A program made the position numbers and the translations under genes. Of a stretch of DNA of 64,000 bases, positions 63,258-64,000 are shown one piece after another. Under the pieces are notes generated by a model, which saw only the letters and a list, made by a program, of their open reading frames with translations, ran no database searches and was not told the DNA's origin. The stretch is from NCBI RefSeq assembly GCF_900182725.1, contig NZ_FXTO01000003.1, positions 124,001 to 188,000 on the forward strand, in the 5' to 3' direction. How positions within the stretch are numbered: the first letter of the stretch is position 1; each line of letters starts with the position of its first letter. The stretch is from Thalassovita litoralis (lineage in GTDB: Bacteria; Pseudomonadota; Alphaproteobacteria; Rhodobacterales; Rhodobacteraceae).

Positions 63258-64000
63258 ATGAAATTGGATGAGCTGGCGGCGCTGTATCGCCAGATGCTGT
63301 TGATCCGCCGCGCCGAGGAGCGGCTGCAAAAACTGTTCGCGGACGGGCTGGTGCCCGGTTTCCTACACCTATCCATCGGGCAAGAGGCGGTGCCGGTGGG
63401 CGTGTCCCATGCGTTGACGGACCGCGACACCGTATCGTCAAACCACCGGGGACATGGGCATACGCTGGCCAAAGGGGTGGATCTGAACGGGTTCTTCGCG
63501 GAAATCCTGGGCAAGGCGACGGGCCTGTGCAAGGGGCGTGGCGGGTCGATGCACGTAGCGGATCTGAGCAAGGGCATGTTGGGCGCCAACGGGATCGTGG
63601 GCGCGGGCCTACCGATCACCACAGGCAGCGCACTGGCACATAAAATTCAGGGGCAGGGCCATATTGCCGTGGTCTATTTCGGGGACGGGGCGCTGGCCGA
63701 AGGCGTGCTGCACGAATGCCTGAACATGGCCGCGCTGTGGGATTTGCCGATCCTGTTCGTATGTGAAAACAACGGCTGGTCCGAATTCAGCCCGACCGAT
63801 CGGCAATTGGCAACCAGCTTGGACAAGCTGGCCAAGGCGTTCGGCATCACTTACCGGGCGGTGGATGGCAATGTAGTGGCGGATGTGGTGGCTGAATCCG
63901 GGCGGCTGGTGAAAGCCATGCGCAAATCCCCTGCCCCGGCGATTCTGGAATGTCACACAACGCGGGTGCGCGGCCATTTTGAAGGCGACCGGCAGGATTA
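63258..64000 (+). CDS. 2-oxo-acid/acetoin dehydrogenase E1 component, alpha subunit, partial
   Basis: The first 247 residues of a thiamine-diphosphate enzyme subunit; the C-terminus lies beyond the window end. The start MKLDELAALYRQMLLIRRAE is typical. The TPP motif runs from GDGALAEGV to CENNGW, and HRGHGHTLAKGVD with GRGGSMHVAD are conserved substrate and cofactor segments. A strong GAAGGAG precedes 63258. Further E1-beta, E2 and E3 genes would be expected downstream. Pyruvate, acetoin and branched-chain 2-oxo acids are all possible substrates; the catabolic setting favours acetoin or a related product. Confidence 0.9.
   Translation, partial: MKLDELAALYRQMLLIRRAEERLQKLFADGLVPGFLHLSIGQEAVPVGVSHALTDRDTVSSNHRGHGHTLAKGVDLNGFFAEILGKATGLCKGRGGSMHVADLSKGMLGANGIVGAGLPITTGSALAHKIQGQGHIAVVYFGDGALAEGVLHECLNMAALWDLPILFVCENNGWSEFSPTDRQLATSLDKLAKAFGITYRAVDGNVVADVVAESGRLVKAMRKSPAPAILECHTTRVRGHFEGDRQD

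Overview
The window is chromosomal DNA of an alphaproteobacterium, most likely a marine or salt-tolerant member of the Rhodobacteraceae (Roseobacter group). The basis is high GC content with Rhodobacteraceae-style codon use, an ectABC-ask cluster with a divergent MarR regulator, small alphaproteobacterial families (DUF2842 and DUF6524 types), and a dense set of ABC and TRAP importers for small organic solutes. No phage, insertion sequence, CRISPR array, tRNA or rRNA was recognised. Genes are tightly packed and often overlap by 1-14 bases.

Layout. 0-4 kb: an M81/MlrC-type gene cut by the window edge, an IclR regulator with a palindrome over its putative promoter, and a cytoplasmic penicillin-acylase-family hydrolase. 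4-14 kb: leuA; a probable catabolic operon (trimethylamine-dehydrogenase-like flavoprotein, PLP decarboxylase, M20 deacylase); then a LysR regulator, a DUF1028 hydrolase and a RidA protein, divergent from a flavin monooxygenase. 14-16 kb: a small outer-membrane protein and an unknown 152-residue protein. 16-24 kb: an osmoprotection block, with a glycine/proline-betaine ABC importer converging on the ectoine biosynthesis operon, whose EctR-type regulator is divergent. 24-27 kb: LysR regulator, cytochrome P450 and an orphan TRAP binding protein. 27-34 kb: housekeeping (thioesterase, purA, secG, pyrG) and small conserved proteins, including two tandem TerB-fold proteins.

34-42.4 kb looks like a gamma-glutamylation pathway for an imported amine: a polar-amino-acid-type ABC importer, two glutamine-synthetase-like ligases, a class I glutamine amidotransferase and a PuuB-like FAD oxidase. 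Two orphan aminotransferases follow. 44.7-51.9 kb: a branched-chain-amino-acid-type ABC importer with an SDR gene, divergent from an MmgE/PrpD gene. 52-62.2 kb: a seven-gene operon (aldehyde dehydrogenase, SDR, RbsC-type permease, RbsB-type binding protein, a permease fused to a beta-propeller, a second propeller, RbsA-type ATPase) with a divergent LysR regulator. 62.3-64 kb: a second SDR gene divergent from a 2-oxo-acid dehydrogenase E1-alpha gene cut by the window end.

Most noteworthy are (i) the ABC permease fused in frame to a strictosidine-synthase/SMP-30-like propeller, beside a second propeller that has lost a key motif; (ii) a shared operator and promoter layout at the two divergent SDR promoters 12.7 kb apart, suggesting one regulon; (iii) the two-ligase gamma-glutamyl cluster with no aldehyde dehydrogenase; and (iv) a TMADH-like enzyme that keeps its cofactor residues but has changed substrate-pocket residues. 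All functions are read from sequence patterns; substrates are unassigned unless stated.
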